Positions 17,959-28,243 of a stretch of DNA of 64,000 nt are shown here, piece after piece (position 1 is the stretch's first letter; each line of letters begins with the position of its first letter). Under the pieces are notes generated by a model. It had not been told where the DNA came from and did not search any database. It worked only from the letters and a program-made list of their open reading frames with translations. The stretch is from Metridium senile (taxonomy: Eukaryota; Cnidaria; Anthozoa; Actiniaria; Metridiidae). The stretch covers positions 4,139,461 to 4,203,460 of the forward strand of contig OX459108.1 of assembly GCA_949775045.1 (NCBI GenBank), given 5' to 3'. The position numbers and the translations under genes were made by a program.

Positions 17959-20900
17959 TTAATCTTCATCTGTCTCATCATCATCATCAGAAAAGTCAGC
18001 TACTTCTTCCTCGGCTCGGTTATCACATTCTTGCAACCGGCACATATCGGTACACCTTAGACCATTGGCTATACATGAGCAGTTTGGTGGCTTGCATGTT
18101 CTTGCACACGTGCAGGAGAGGAATTCCAGGACGGCCATCGGGGCTGGTTCTCCACTCATCCACTTGATAACAAGGCTATCTTCCTCATGTATCCATCCAT
18201 GTCCAATAGGGAGAGGAATAACTGGACTCGCTTGTAGGCTCCTTCTCCAGATAGCTGCCTGATAGTTAGCTCTTAAAGAGTGCAGTTTTAGGCAGTCTGT
18301 ACAAGGAGGAAGCTGATGTGAGTCAAGCCCTCCTTTCTTTGAACAGAACAGTCTGTAGCGTAGCTCATTTACATCAGTAGTCCCTGGGTTGGCACTATAC
18401 AAGAGGCAAGTGAACTCCTGAAGCTGAGTGAAAAGCTCGTCTGAAAGCTCCCACTGCATTCCAACCTGCTGGAACAAGCATTGAAACCTCCTGTTCTTCT
18501 TTACAATCTTCAATGCTGTTAGCTTTCCCTTACCTGCAAACGCACTAACACTATCACAACCAGTGAAGGCATGAACACCTGGTAGACATTTACAAAGGTC
18601 TGAGCCAAACATATGTGCCACATCAGAAACATTGATGTACATTGTCCGACTTTGCGAACTACACTTCACAAACAATGTGCATGTGATACAACTGTGAAAA
18701 GCCAAGCAGAGAATGAGCACGTCTGTGTCATCCGACGATATGACCACTGTCACATACCCTTCCATTGCTGCGTGAGCAGCATGAAGTAGCATTCTGGTGT
18801 CTGCCTCTTCTTGTGTTGACTGTAATTCTACCCTCTCTGTTGCTCCTCCTACCGTTATTGCAAAGCAACGATCTTCTGTGGTTACAAACAAAATCTTTTC
18901 AGCTAATTTCTTTCTGGAGTTCTCCTTTTGCCACTCTTCAACGATGAACTTAATAAGCAGTGATTTATTTTGGGAATTGGATAGGAACTTTCGCCATTGA
19001 TGGATCTTGTGCTCTGCCTTTATATTTCTGAATTCGTGTCCACTTTCAGACCCTCTTTTCTCTCTTTCAGTATTCTTGATTGATTCTTTTCTGTAAACAT
19101 CGAAGACCACATCAATACGCTGGCTATCAATTCCTTCACTTAGGGCCATAGACAAAACACAATCAGCTACTTCAGCAAATGTTTTCTGGTCGCCTTTTAT
19201 TTTCTGTACCATTGCCATTCCATCGATGATTCTTGTGCTTGGTTGTGGTATCACATCTGCTGCTCTAATGTCCTTCTTAAGCGCCTTAGCAAGCGATGCC
19301 TTATTGGTCTTCCGAGGCGTCCCATCAGCAGAAGCTAAAGCCCAGGGTAGAGGTCCAAGTGGGTGGCACAGAACATCGCTCATCTTAAGCTTCCTGTTCT
19401 CAGCTATAATGATCATCTGTGCAAATAACTTTCGATCTGCCATGAGTATGACTTCTTTGCCAGTCTGTCTTTGGATTTTCATCTTCTTGGCTAGATCAGC
19501 AAACGTTTTCAACTTGAGTTTTGTCATTTTATCATTGAGCTTGCTTTTTGGAGGGTCGGACTCTAGTCTGTCTTTACTGAAACTCCTGTAGGACTGCTCC
19601 CCTGTATCTTGCGCTCGTATCAAGTCTTCTTCTATTTCTTGAGTTGCAAGTTTTCCTGTTGATAGGCACACTAGATCTTGTGTTTCACGTTTGAATGGGT
19701 TGATCCAGCTTTCCTCCAGTACAGACATCACAGCCTTCACGTCTGCCTCATCTCTCAAAATTCGACTTGGCTGAAGATCGGTGTGTTGGTAGTTGGATGT
19801 ACCCAAATGAAGCATGTCCTTGAGCTGACGCATGAATATGCTCCTGTACTCAGCTATGAGATAATATTTACTCACGGCTCTTGGTTTCAAGCTGAAGCCC
19901 TTGGTCCCTCCTGGTGTCTGAGTGTCTTTGTTTACTGTCTCCTCACAAGTCTGGTCGACTGGTACTCTTCCAAAGGGGTTCTTGTCTCCCAGCTGAACGG
20001 AAAAACCACCAGACCTGAAATACGCCAAAACATCTGGATGCTCTTCTTCGAGGTGTGACATTTCAGATAGGTATGCAGATAGATATCTAGCATAGTTCAA
20101 ATGGTCATAAGCAAAACACCATGGGATCATTCTTCGAATTGAAGATACATGAAGTTCCCAGTTACCTTCTCTAGACGCTCTTAACATTCCTAGGAGAATC
20201 TCTATCATGTCAATGTATGACATCCAGAATTGTGAGAGTTTACCGTTTGACTGTCGAAGAAAGTCCATGTATAGTTCGAACATTTTGGCAAATTCCGCAA
20301 ACGAATCACTGGTCATGTTCCTCTTGAACTCTTCTTCACAAACGTTGTCATACATCTCTTCTAGATCATGGAAAAAACCATTAATTGAAGCTTTGGAATC
20401 TTTATGATTTTCTTCGATCCAGGGCAGAAAACCTTTCCAAACGAGTCTCATCAGAGCTTCATACATTAGCTTATGGAACCTTACACCACGGTTATACCTG
20501 CGCCCATCCAGCACACCAGAAACTGATCCTTCTGCTACCACTCCAGATTCAACACAAATGTCCCGCAGGCCGGCATCCTGGAAACGTTTACCAATTATAG
20601 ACAACATGGTACAGGCTGTATGGAACACTCCCATTCGTAGCACAAGGTCTTTAAACTTTTCAGCATGTTTCCACTGAATCTCTGTTGCTTTTGCATAAAG
20701 TGCTTGATCAAAGACAAGAACGATGCTCTTTAGCTGAAGACTGTTCTTTATTTTCAGTGACTGCAATAATACCTCGTGCACTGTAGCGATGTCTGTAGCA
20801 GGAGAATTGATGGTTGGTAGGTATCCAATGTTGTCCTTTGAGACTTGAACTTTGTTGCGAACAGAAATATTGAACCCTGTCCAACTGCTGACCCTCTGTC

Positions 20901-23629
20901 TCTCTTTGGCATGGAGACGTACCAAGATCCAAAGCAAGTTTTTCTGTCGTGCATTTGCTTCCAACTGTTCTGCTGTAACTTTAACATATCCTCTAGCACG
21001 AGGACCACATCGCTCTCCAGCGTTGTAATGGGGAACTGCGGTGTGTATAACAGGATCTATACTTCTTCTCCTTGTTCTTACTAACTCTGCTACTGGTTTC
21101 GGGGGTAGACTTGGACCAAAATGTCTAGCCTGAACAGCAATACCGTTTACACGATGGGAGGTTCCAGCACCAGACAAAGTCTCCTCTAGTCGATCTATAT
21201 TGTCCCATGCTAGTGTTGTGTTTATATATGGCTGAATATTCTCGGGTAAGGGAATTTCATTCTCGGTTGTGGAAGCCATTTTATGCAGACAAAGAGCAGT
21301 ATTCATTTCCTCTAGCTGAGAATAAGCGATACCATGTCCACATCGGTTTAACATTTGAATCAGTTCAACATTGTTGGTTAAGGACTTAACGGCATATGGT
21401 AGCAGAATTTGTTTTGGTGGTTTCTGGCGCCCACCGCTCACTCCATATATGATGTCTTGTCCAAAAGAGTTGATAAGGCGCTGAATTCTCTGGGGGGATT
21501 CCGTTGGTATATTTGTGTTACCCGTTAACACCGTGTGAAGGAAAGCTGTGAGTTCCATAGGCAAATTTATATCTCTCTCTCGCAACTCTGAGGGTTTAGG
21601 AGGCCATGACATTTCAGCAGTATTGGCAAGGATTGCATCTCGAATACAGAGTCCTGCTTCTTGGATATTTGTTATTCTCGAAGGTACATCCACTTTTTCC
21701 TTTTGTTGTGTAAGCTGTGTCACCTCTCGAGCCAGCTGCAGCTTTGAAAGATTTGCAGGAATAATAAACAACTTGTTATTCTCTAACAAATCCTCAAACT
21801 GCAGCAAGTTGCCGAATTCTGCTTCTAACTTCCTCCGGAAGTGTTTTTTGGTTGACTCTGTGATTTCAGTAGCACCAATTGACTGCATGAAAGTCGCCAA
21901 TAGGTCTCTTAGCACAACCATCTTTATCAACCTTGGATTTTCCAGTAAATCCACTCTTATATATTCGAACAGCTTCTCAAACGCTTTGGACTCTATGGTT
22001 TTATAGTTGTCGTCGCCTTCAGTTTCGGTTTCTGGCACAGTGCTGCTTACTTTTTGGGGTCTTGTGTATTCACGGTAGCATGACCTGTGATAACATGCTT
22101 CAGCGGCTACCAGTTCTCTAGTTACAATAGCAATGAGTTTACTGTCTCCCTTTGCAATGGCTGTGGTTCTTACAGACTGATCAGCACGCAAGTCAGTGCA
22201 TTGAACTAGTGCTTCTCGACTTCTTGAGCATTTGAGGTATTTCTTTTTCTTGTCACAGAAAATGCAAATGTAGTCAAGAGTTGTACTTTGGTTTGGTGCC
22301 TGTCTAGTTGATACAGGTCTTTGACTTTGACTTTCCATGGTGGTATGGGAAACTCCCTGGTAACCTTGTGACAACTTAACTAACTCTCGCTTCATCGTAA
22401 AAATACTGCGACATTTTCTATGGTAAAAAATGTGTGGGACTCCTTGTGCGCCTACGGTTTTGGCTAAATCTAGCACAGGTTGGTAGTTTCTAATTGTGGC
22501 AGCATTAACTAATGTATTCCATGATTCAATGTCCTGAGGAGACGTCAAGGTTTCACTATTATCATCAGTACAATGAATGATGCACTTTTCTAATCGAGGA
22601 CGCTTCACAAAATCTGTTAAAATGAAAAAAAAAAACGTTTTCTTTTTAGTTTTGTTTTGCTTATCGAATTACGAACTCGTAGTTACTAAAAGGCGCAATG
22701 AGCTACACTGACCTACGATGACCTACGTATACAATGGCCTACAATAAGGTACAATGACCTACAATGACCTTCAATATGCTACAATGAGCAATTGCAACTG
22801 TGAGTTGTAGTTATTACGAGCCAGACACAATACAAGCCAGAAAAGCATGAAAAACAATCTAAGAACCACTATTTACTTCACTCATCTACGAACGACGTAT
22901 TTTCTTCGAGGCGTTCTTTCTCGTGACAATTCAAATTAAAAAGAAGCTGGAATTATTTGTTATAGTTAAAAAAAATACGAGATTCTACTGAAAGTGATAA
23001 ATTTAATTGAAAAAAGCGTATATTTTCATGTTCGTGATTCGTTCAGATCGCGGGTTTCCTTTGGCATACGATCAAAACAACCATGCAGGCATCACCGGAT
23101 GAATCAAATCATGAACTTCAGGTTCGGAATATACGCTTTTTTCACTCATTTTTTTTTTTATTTTCAGCAGAATCTCGTATTTTTAATCACTATAACAAAT
23201 AATTCCAGCTTATTATTAATTTATGGTTACGAGAGAGAACGCATCAAAGAAAATACGGCCTTCGTTGGTGAGTAAAATTAATGGCAATTAATTGGCAGTT
23301 TTTACATCGTTTTCATGCTTGTCTGGAAGGAAGTGTGTCTGGATTGTAGTAACTACAACTTATAGTAGCTCATTGTACTTTATTGTAGGTCATTTTAGGT
23401 CATTGTAGCTCATTTATATTGCTCCTTTTAGTAACTTCGTTTACGAACCGACTTAGAATCTCTGTAAGTTTTGCTTTCCTAAATGACTAAGCCAGGCATG
23501 AATTTCTTCCAAAAATGTGTTTTTGGGAACTTATCAAGTTAGTTTAGTTGTTAATTTGCAAAGAAAGTAGTATAAAGTGTTGAAAAACTAAAGACTTTTC
23601 AGGTACTTACCATGCATGCTTTCCGCCAT
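17959..23629 (-). CDS. Academ-like transposon protein, 1557 aa
   Basis: Exon 1 is 23611-23629 (MAESMH, AAGATGGCG context, donor GTAAGT) and exon 2 is 17959-22613. The join splits a codon in frame (CATG|AT), giving 1557 aa without internal stops. The N-terminus has two Cys/His zinc-binding-like modules: CIIHC...YHRKCRSIFT, and CIFCD...CYHRSCYREYT. Near residues 1270-1360 lies an XPG/FEN1-like nuclease signature: EEADTRMLLHA, then VVISSDDTDVLIL, then TGCDSVSAFAGKGK, equivalent to the acidic I-region and the following helical loop. The tail (about 1507-1540) is a Cys-rich CTCARTCKPPNCSC motif resembling CXC/tesmin domains, followed by an acidic end. It presumably catalyses or assists transposition. 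Assignment to Academ is by motif memory and is not checked by search. Confidence 0.85.
22677..23440. mobile_element. 764-bp foldback MITE inside the transposon's intron
   Basis: Arms of about 360 bp are inverted copies sharing GTTACTAAAAGG, repeated TGACCTACAA words and AAGCTGGAATTATTTGTTAT. TTACGAAC flanks both sides (22669-22676 and 23441-23448), an 8-bp target duplication as in hAT elements. It sits wholly within the single intron of the Academ-like ORF, so it leaves the coding sequence untouched. Confidence 0.88.
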
Positions 23630-24001
23630 CTTGGAAATGTCCCATGATGCTTTGCGACTTTTTAAGTACTCGATTTTTCGGATAAAACTTTCTTTTGGAA
23701 GGAATTTACGGGATTTTATGACTTAACATTGTGTAACTATGTGTTTGTGAGCTACCTGGGATGTTGAAACATATTTTAAATATCATCAAATATTTTTTAC
23801 AAACAAATATAACACCAGCCTCGTTTTCATGCTAAAATGAAATTTTGAAAAAAAAAGATATATAAAAAAATACGTAAAAGCTACCGCTTCAGGATTGCTA
23901 TCACTTGAATTTATAAACACCATAAGATAAACTTTCATCTGATATAGGTCACAATTTGTCCCTCTGACTGGTACCGTGGACCCCCTCTGGCCCATGGACT
24001 A

Positions 24002-24100
24002 ATTCACATTGGGGAAAAACTCCCTAAAAATTATTATTGTAACAATACAAAAATATGACTAAAAAAGAAAATGAGTGCACATAAGAATAAGATTAAGATT
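24002..24100 (+). pseudogene. Decayed zinc finger 11 beyond the transposon
   Basis: Directly right of the Academ element, one frame reads H-I-G-E-K-L-P-K-N-Y-Y-C-N, a finger linker and first Cys. The string GAGTGCACATAAGAA that follows matches the finger-1 segment coding LSAHLR. With the left side it shows that the transposon landed inside a former finger array. Frame breaks and stops are present. Confidence 0.65.
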
Positions 24101-24278
24101 AAGAATAAGAATAAGAATAATAGTCTATTCAGTCTATTTATAATTGCTTAGAATTCATTCCGCAGTTTCACCAAGAGATACACTTGTAAAACAAGTCAAA
24201 GTTAAAATAAACGAAATCATAATAATAATAATAATAAAATTAATAATAATAATAATAATATTTTTACTCTTCTCGGAC

Positions 24279-24689
24279 TAGAGCAAATTAAGTTAAACCA
24301 TGAAATACAATCTACGAAAGTATAGAGTACAAACACTAAAAGTGTACAACATAAATACTGCTAAATTATGCAAATTATTTTGTTCTATTTAGTGGTAAAT
24401 AGTACAAAGTATTGCACACTTTTAGTGTTTGTACTCTACTAACAAATAGTGACTATTTTATCGCTCAACCAGAACATCTTGAGACAAAAGAGTAATATAC
24501 AAGAAACCTCATTTTCCTTTGTTTTTTAAAAATCCTTTTCATTTCTGTTCATTTCGGACACAGCTGTTCGATTTAAAAGGGGTAGGGTCACGTGACCTGT
24601 TGTTGCAAAAGGCCTATCAGTCACTAAATAATGACTATTTGTTAGAATTTACTTAATATTATTTCAAGGTTTTAACTGTATTTGCTCTA
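24279..24689. mobile_element. TAGAGCAAAT foldback, short copy
   Basis: The ends TAGAGCAAAT / ATTTGCTCTA, plus the inner words CATCTTGAGACAAAAGAG and AACAAATAGTGACTA, match the larger element at 44164-45755. The interior is shorter. A second MITE (24323-24438) is nested in the left arm. Confidence 0.8.
24323..24438. mobile_element. 116-bp MITE nested in the TAGAGCAAAT element
   Basis: TAGAGTACAAACACTAAAAG and its exact complement form the ends. The relative at 44164 reads straight through this site (AAAGTACTAACAAAT), so the insertion is defined by comparison. A degenerate relative is seen at about 28103-28243. Confidence 0.85.
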
Positions 24690-24904
24690 GTTGGATAATA
24701 ACAAGAGGTTATTTTCTACTTGATTTATAGTGTTTGTAAATTTGACAGCTTGAGAAGCAACGCCATTTTGTTGTCTACGAAGCTTAGCGACCGAGCCCTA
24801 CCTCGGGGTGACACATGTCAAGTTTGCATGTAAAGGAGGGCTATGTTGTGTCCCTTCTGGTAGGGTGACCCTCCTAGGAGGGTGACCCTATCTCCATGTA
24901 AACA

Positions 24905-24985
24905 GCCTTAGGGGCTGTTTATATAAAGGCGAGTTGTCCCTGGTAGCAGGGACAACTCACTTTCATATAAACAGCCCCTTAGTCT
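24905..24985. repeat. Hairpin, GGGGCTGTTTATAT ends
   Basis: Inverted arms TAGGGGCTGTTTATAT and ATATAAACAGCCCCTTA enclose AGTTGTCCCTG / CAGGGACAACT. This is a compact, nearly complete palindrome of about 80 bp. Confidence 0.75.
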
Positions 24986-25122
24986 CCCTAGCATTAGTTT
25001 CAGGCTTCCTGTCTCTCGCAGTCGTTTTTAGTGACACAGGAAGCCCGACACTAAAAACGGCTGCGAAGAAAATTATATTACTCTGTTAGCTCTGTCATTT
25101 GACGCTTGATACATGGCTTATA

Positions 25123-25310
25123 CAGTGGAACCCCGCCTTACGGCCACCCGCTTAATACGGCCACCCCGTTATTGCGGCCAGTTTTTTAAGGTCCCGACGA
25201 AATGTATGTCCATACATTTTCTATAAAATGTACCCGCTTAATGCGACCACCCCGTTAATACGGCTACTTTGGGCTGTCACTTCGGTGGCCGGATTAACGG
25301 GGTTCCACTG
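25123..25310. mobile_element. 188-bp CAGTGGAACCCC MITE, TSD TA, copy 1
   Basis: The ends CAGTGGAACCCCG and CGGGGTTCCACTG (one interior base differs) are flanked by TA. The interior repeats GGCCACC/GGTGGCC words. Its twin at 42411-42598 has exactly the same length in inverted orientation. The TA target and CAGT start suggest a pogo/Tigger-like Tc1-mariner derivative (inference). Confidence 0.88.
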
Positions 25311-25313
25311 TAC

Positions 25314-25758
25314 ATAGAGGATATTACATGGACACGCGGAGATACGGAATTTATCTTCGAGTAATGAGAAATATATCGTACGAGTGAGCGCAGCGAAGGA
25401 TTTCGATATTTCTCAACATGAGACATAAAAAGGATTATTATATAACATATAGTGGTATACCGAGTGATATCAACTAGATAAAAAGCCTATCCTAGTCATG
25501 AAGATATTATTGATATCACACATGTGTGATATCACTCTCAACCAAAGAAACCATTGTTTGGTAATAAAATATTTTTTTGATTTGTTTCAATCTGTTATAT
25601 AATAAACAGAACATTACATGTGCGCTTGGAGATATGAATTTTATCTTCTCGTGTTGAAAAGATATCCCACTCGTTCGCTGCGCTCACTCGTGTGATATCT
25701 TATCAACACTCGAAGATAAAATTCATATCTCCGCGCGCCCATGTAATATCCTCTATAA
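25314..25758. mobile_element. ATAGAGGATATTACATG foldback, copy 1
   Basis: The left end ATAGAGGATATTACATG mirrors the right end CATGTAATATCCTCTAT, with the inner pair CGCGGAGATA / TATCTCCGCG. The segment 25429-25757 recurs at about 46493-46826, and the right end alone recurs at 51405-51465. Confidence 0.85.
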
Positions 25759-25759
25759 A

Positions 25760-26130
25760 TTACAAAAGTGGAATTAATTAAAGACAAAAGAAGAAGTTCA
25801 GCTTGAGTAATCTGCTTTTGTCTTTTAATTAATTCCTATTTTGTAATTTTCTTTTTTATATGACAATGTTATTGCAATTAGGTGTATATATACACCTACT
25901 TGCAGTAAGGTTGTCATACAAAAATATACATTTGTTATAAAGAAAATAGAACATTTGTGATTTAGTACGATAGGAATTGATTAAAAGACAAAAGAAGATC
26001 ACTCGAGCTGAACTCTCTCTTTTGTCGTTTAATTAATTCCTTTCGCACTAAATCACAAATGTTCTATTTTCTTTGTGACAAATGTTCTATTTTGTATGAC
26101 AACCTTACTGCAAGTAGGTATACTGGGTGA
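25760..26130. repeat. Cluster of overlapping palindromes
   Basis: Three inverted pairs are nested or adjacent: AATTAATTAAAGACAAAAG with its complement near 25830, AGAAAATAGAACATTTGTGA with its complement near 26060, and an outer GTTGTCATA / TATGACAAC pair. Related AATTCCTTT words occur at 35815-35885. No coding sequence was seen. Confidence 0.7.
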
Positions 26131-26131
26131 T

Positions 26132-26431
26132 AGCAAAAACCTTTACTTTTAGCTCCTTCTGCTTGCAAAATACTCAACACCTTCAAACTAAGGATCTTTG
26201 AAGATCGTATATAGCCGTTCTTTTGACGGTTCAACATTATCTGGATACTTCCTAGGATTCCTATTTATTAGACTGCTTCGTTGATAATTTTAAGCCATCC
26301 TTCTTTCTTACAGCGAAGATAAACTTTTTTTTTCTTGTCTTTCTGCATCAGTTCTGCGTTGGTATAATACTTCGAAATCATCTTTCTATTTTCAAACAAA
26401 ATATTCAACTACTGAGTTAAATTATGTCAAA
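26132..26431. other. Unassigned gap
   Basis: Nothing recognisable was seen up to the 9-bp duplication TATGTCAAA at 26423-26431. Confidence 0.5.
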
Positions 26432-27408
26432 CATTCTCGTACCCAGGCTAACTCGGTCGTTCATCTCTCCCGTCATTACCTCTGGTAACAACGGATTTGA
26501 GACCCTCTCAGCCCGATGCTGATTGGCCAGTAAAATCGCGCATGCGCGAGTTTCGACGTACATTGACCCTAGGGTTCTCGTTCGTGATTGGTGGAATTTC
26601 TACGATGCTCGGAGCTTTTTGAAATGTGTTTTCTGCGCATAAAGTAAAGTACACAAAGCTGACTCATTTTGTAACGGGCTCAGGAAGAATTCAAAATGGC
26701 GGGTAAACGGAGTAGATATGAAAACATCCAAAAAACGTTAGGAAATTGTGTTCTAACTCCACCTTGAACTGCTATAACTTATTTTATGCATATTTAGGAC
26801 TATGAGGAATGTATGAAGGTATGTTTTGGTTTTCGTGAAGCGCATTTTGAGACGATTACAGGCATTGTTTGTTATCGATAAATTCAGTACCAGAATTGAA
26901 TAATTTGCTGTATTAAAGCTTTCTTCTCGAATTCTGTACTTCTTTCCTGCTGTTGAGGCAAGTAAAACTTTACTGACGTTGAAATTTTAATGAAGTGTAT
27001 CTGATCTGTTGTTTGAAGCAAGGAATCTCAACATATGTTTGAAACTGTAAATCATTCCCACATTTATATCATGAATATATATGATTGTAAAACATTCATA
27101 TAGCCTTATTAGTAATAAAAATGATTTCAATGCATTCTGTAGTGGATATTGTGAACTTTTACACTGTAATTTTGACTCTATTATAAAGCTATTATATTTG
27201 CCTTGGCTTTTCAAAATAATCTAATTATTATTAAATGTGAGGTGTTTATAATTTCACAGGCTATAATGTACATGATGAACAAGGGGTCAATTAGTATTTT
27301 TGTATTGGTGTGTTAGATTTTGAAATGAATAATTTAGCCAATTTACTGATATAAAATTACAATTCCAAATGCTATTATTGCAATCAGTGAACTGTCACTT
27401 CATATTTA

Positions 27409-27667
27409 GTAGTGTTTACAACATGAGCGGCCGTGTTGTATCGCCGATACAACACGGACGCGAATGTTGTAAACTACTTAAAAAATGTCTAGGTTAGCTC
27501 TTTCATACCAAAATTTTCAAGATTAAAATAAATTTTGCTGTAAAATTACCAGTTAAAACTTATGCAAATCAGGATATACAACACTAGTGTTGTATCAGAT
27601 TTACAACACTCGTCATGGTCATGATTTCTTTTGAAAATGTCTCATTAATTATTCATGACTTTTTTAA
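27409..27667. mobile_element. Foldback element, GTAGTGTTTACAAC family, copy 2
   Basis: This 259-bp copy is present only in the left arm of the 4.3-kb element. The right arm has the uninterrupted sequence (ATTTATAGTAGATAC on the complementary reading), so the borders are set by comparison. The insertion falls between A and T without an obvious target duplication. It lacks the inner hairpin of the copy at 6852. Confidence 0.88.
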
Positions 27668-28102
27668 TAGTAGATACATGTAGTACTTATTTATATATTT
27701 TGTCATTGATATATTGATTTGTATTATTCTTGATATAAAACATAACTATGCAGAAACACTATTTGTAGATATGCCAACATGTTGTGATAATAATAACAAT
27801 GGCAATCAGATAACTACACTTACAATAGTTGAAGTGGTCTTATTTCAGTTGTATATCAAGTACATTTTATTCTGGTTAGATATCAAAAATCAATTCTGCA
27901 ATTCATTTGTCATCTCACTTTTCTCATATTAACCTGTTTTAGATGATTTAAGTCTATTTTAGGGACATAAAAACTGTTCAAAATATCATTTCTGCATCAT
28001 AAAAATCATATTTTATCGAAATATTCATGATAATTATTGCAATGCAGACCATTTGTCAATAACTTAAATTTTGTTTTTTATTTATTTATTTGTCACAATA
28101 GA

Positions 28103-28243
28103 GTACAAACATGAAAAGCATGAAAAATAAATAGTACTAAATAGTGATATTTTATGCTAATTCTATTGTTTTCTATTGTTTAATTAGCACTATTTAGTAC
28201 TAATTAATACTACTTGTTTCATGGGTATAATGTTTGTACACTA
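28103..28243. repeat. Degenerate inverted repeat in the element's centre
   Basis: GAGTACAAACATGAAA and a mirrored TTTCATGGGTATAATGTTTG frame an AT-rich centre with AGTACTAAATAGTG words. It resembles the 116-bp MITE at 24323. The rest of 27860-29570 is AT-rich with no coding segment that I can support. Confidence 0.5.

Larger units (their letters stand above)
17479..24001 (-). mobile_element. Autonomous Academ-like DNA transposon, 6.5 kb
   Basis: The termini TAGTCCATGGGCCA and TGGCCCATGGACTA are perfect 14-bp inverted repeats. Imperfect homology extends about 140 bp inward, with the islands GAGGGACAAAT and CGGTAGCTTTT. Flanking ATT repeats at 17476-17478 and 24002-24004 form a 3-bp target duplication. 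It encodes one large protein on the minus strand with an XPG-like nuclease region and Cys-rich ends, features described for Academ elements (3-4 bp duplications). Both ends and the ORF look intact, so the copy is young or selected. It was inserted into decayed zinc-finger sequence. Confidence 0.85.

Noticed and set aside
26987..27214. A 75-residue open reading present identically at 26987-27214 and 29957-30184
   Set aside because: It is identical because it lies in the two arms of the foldback transposon. There is no domain, splice context or codon signature, so it was not called a gene.
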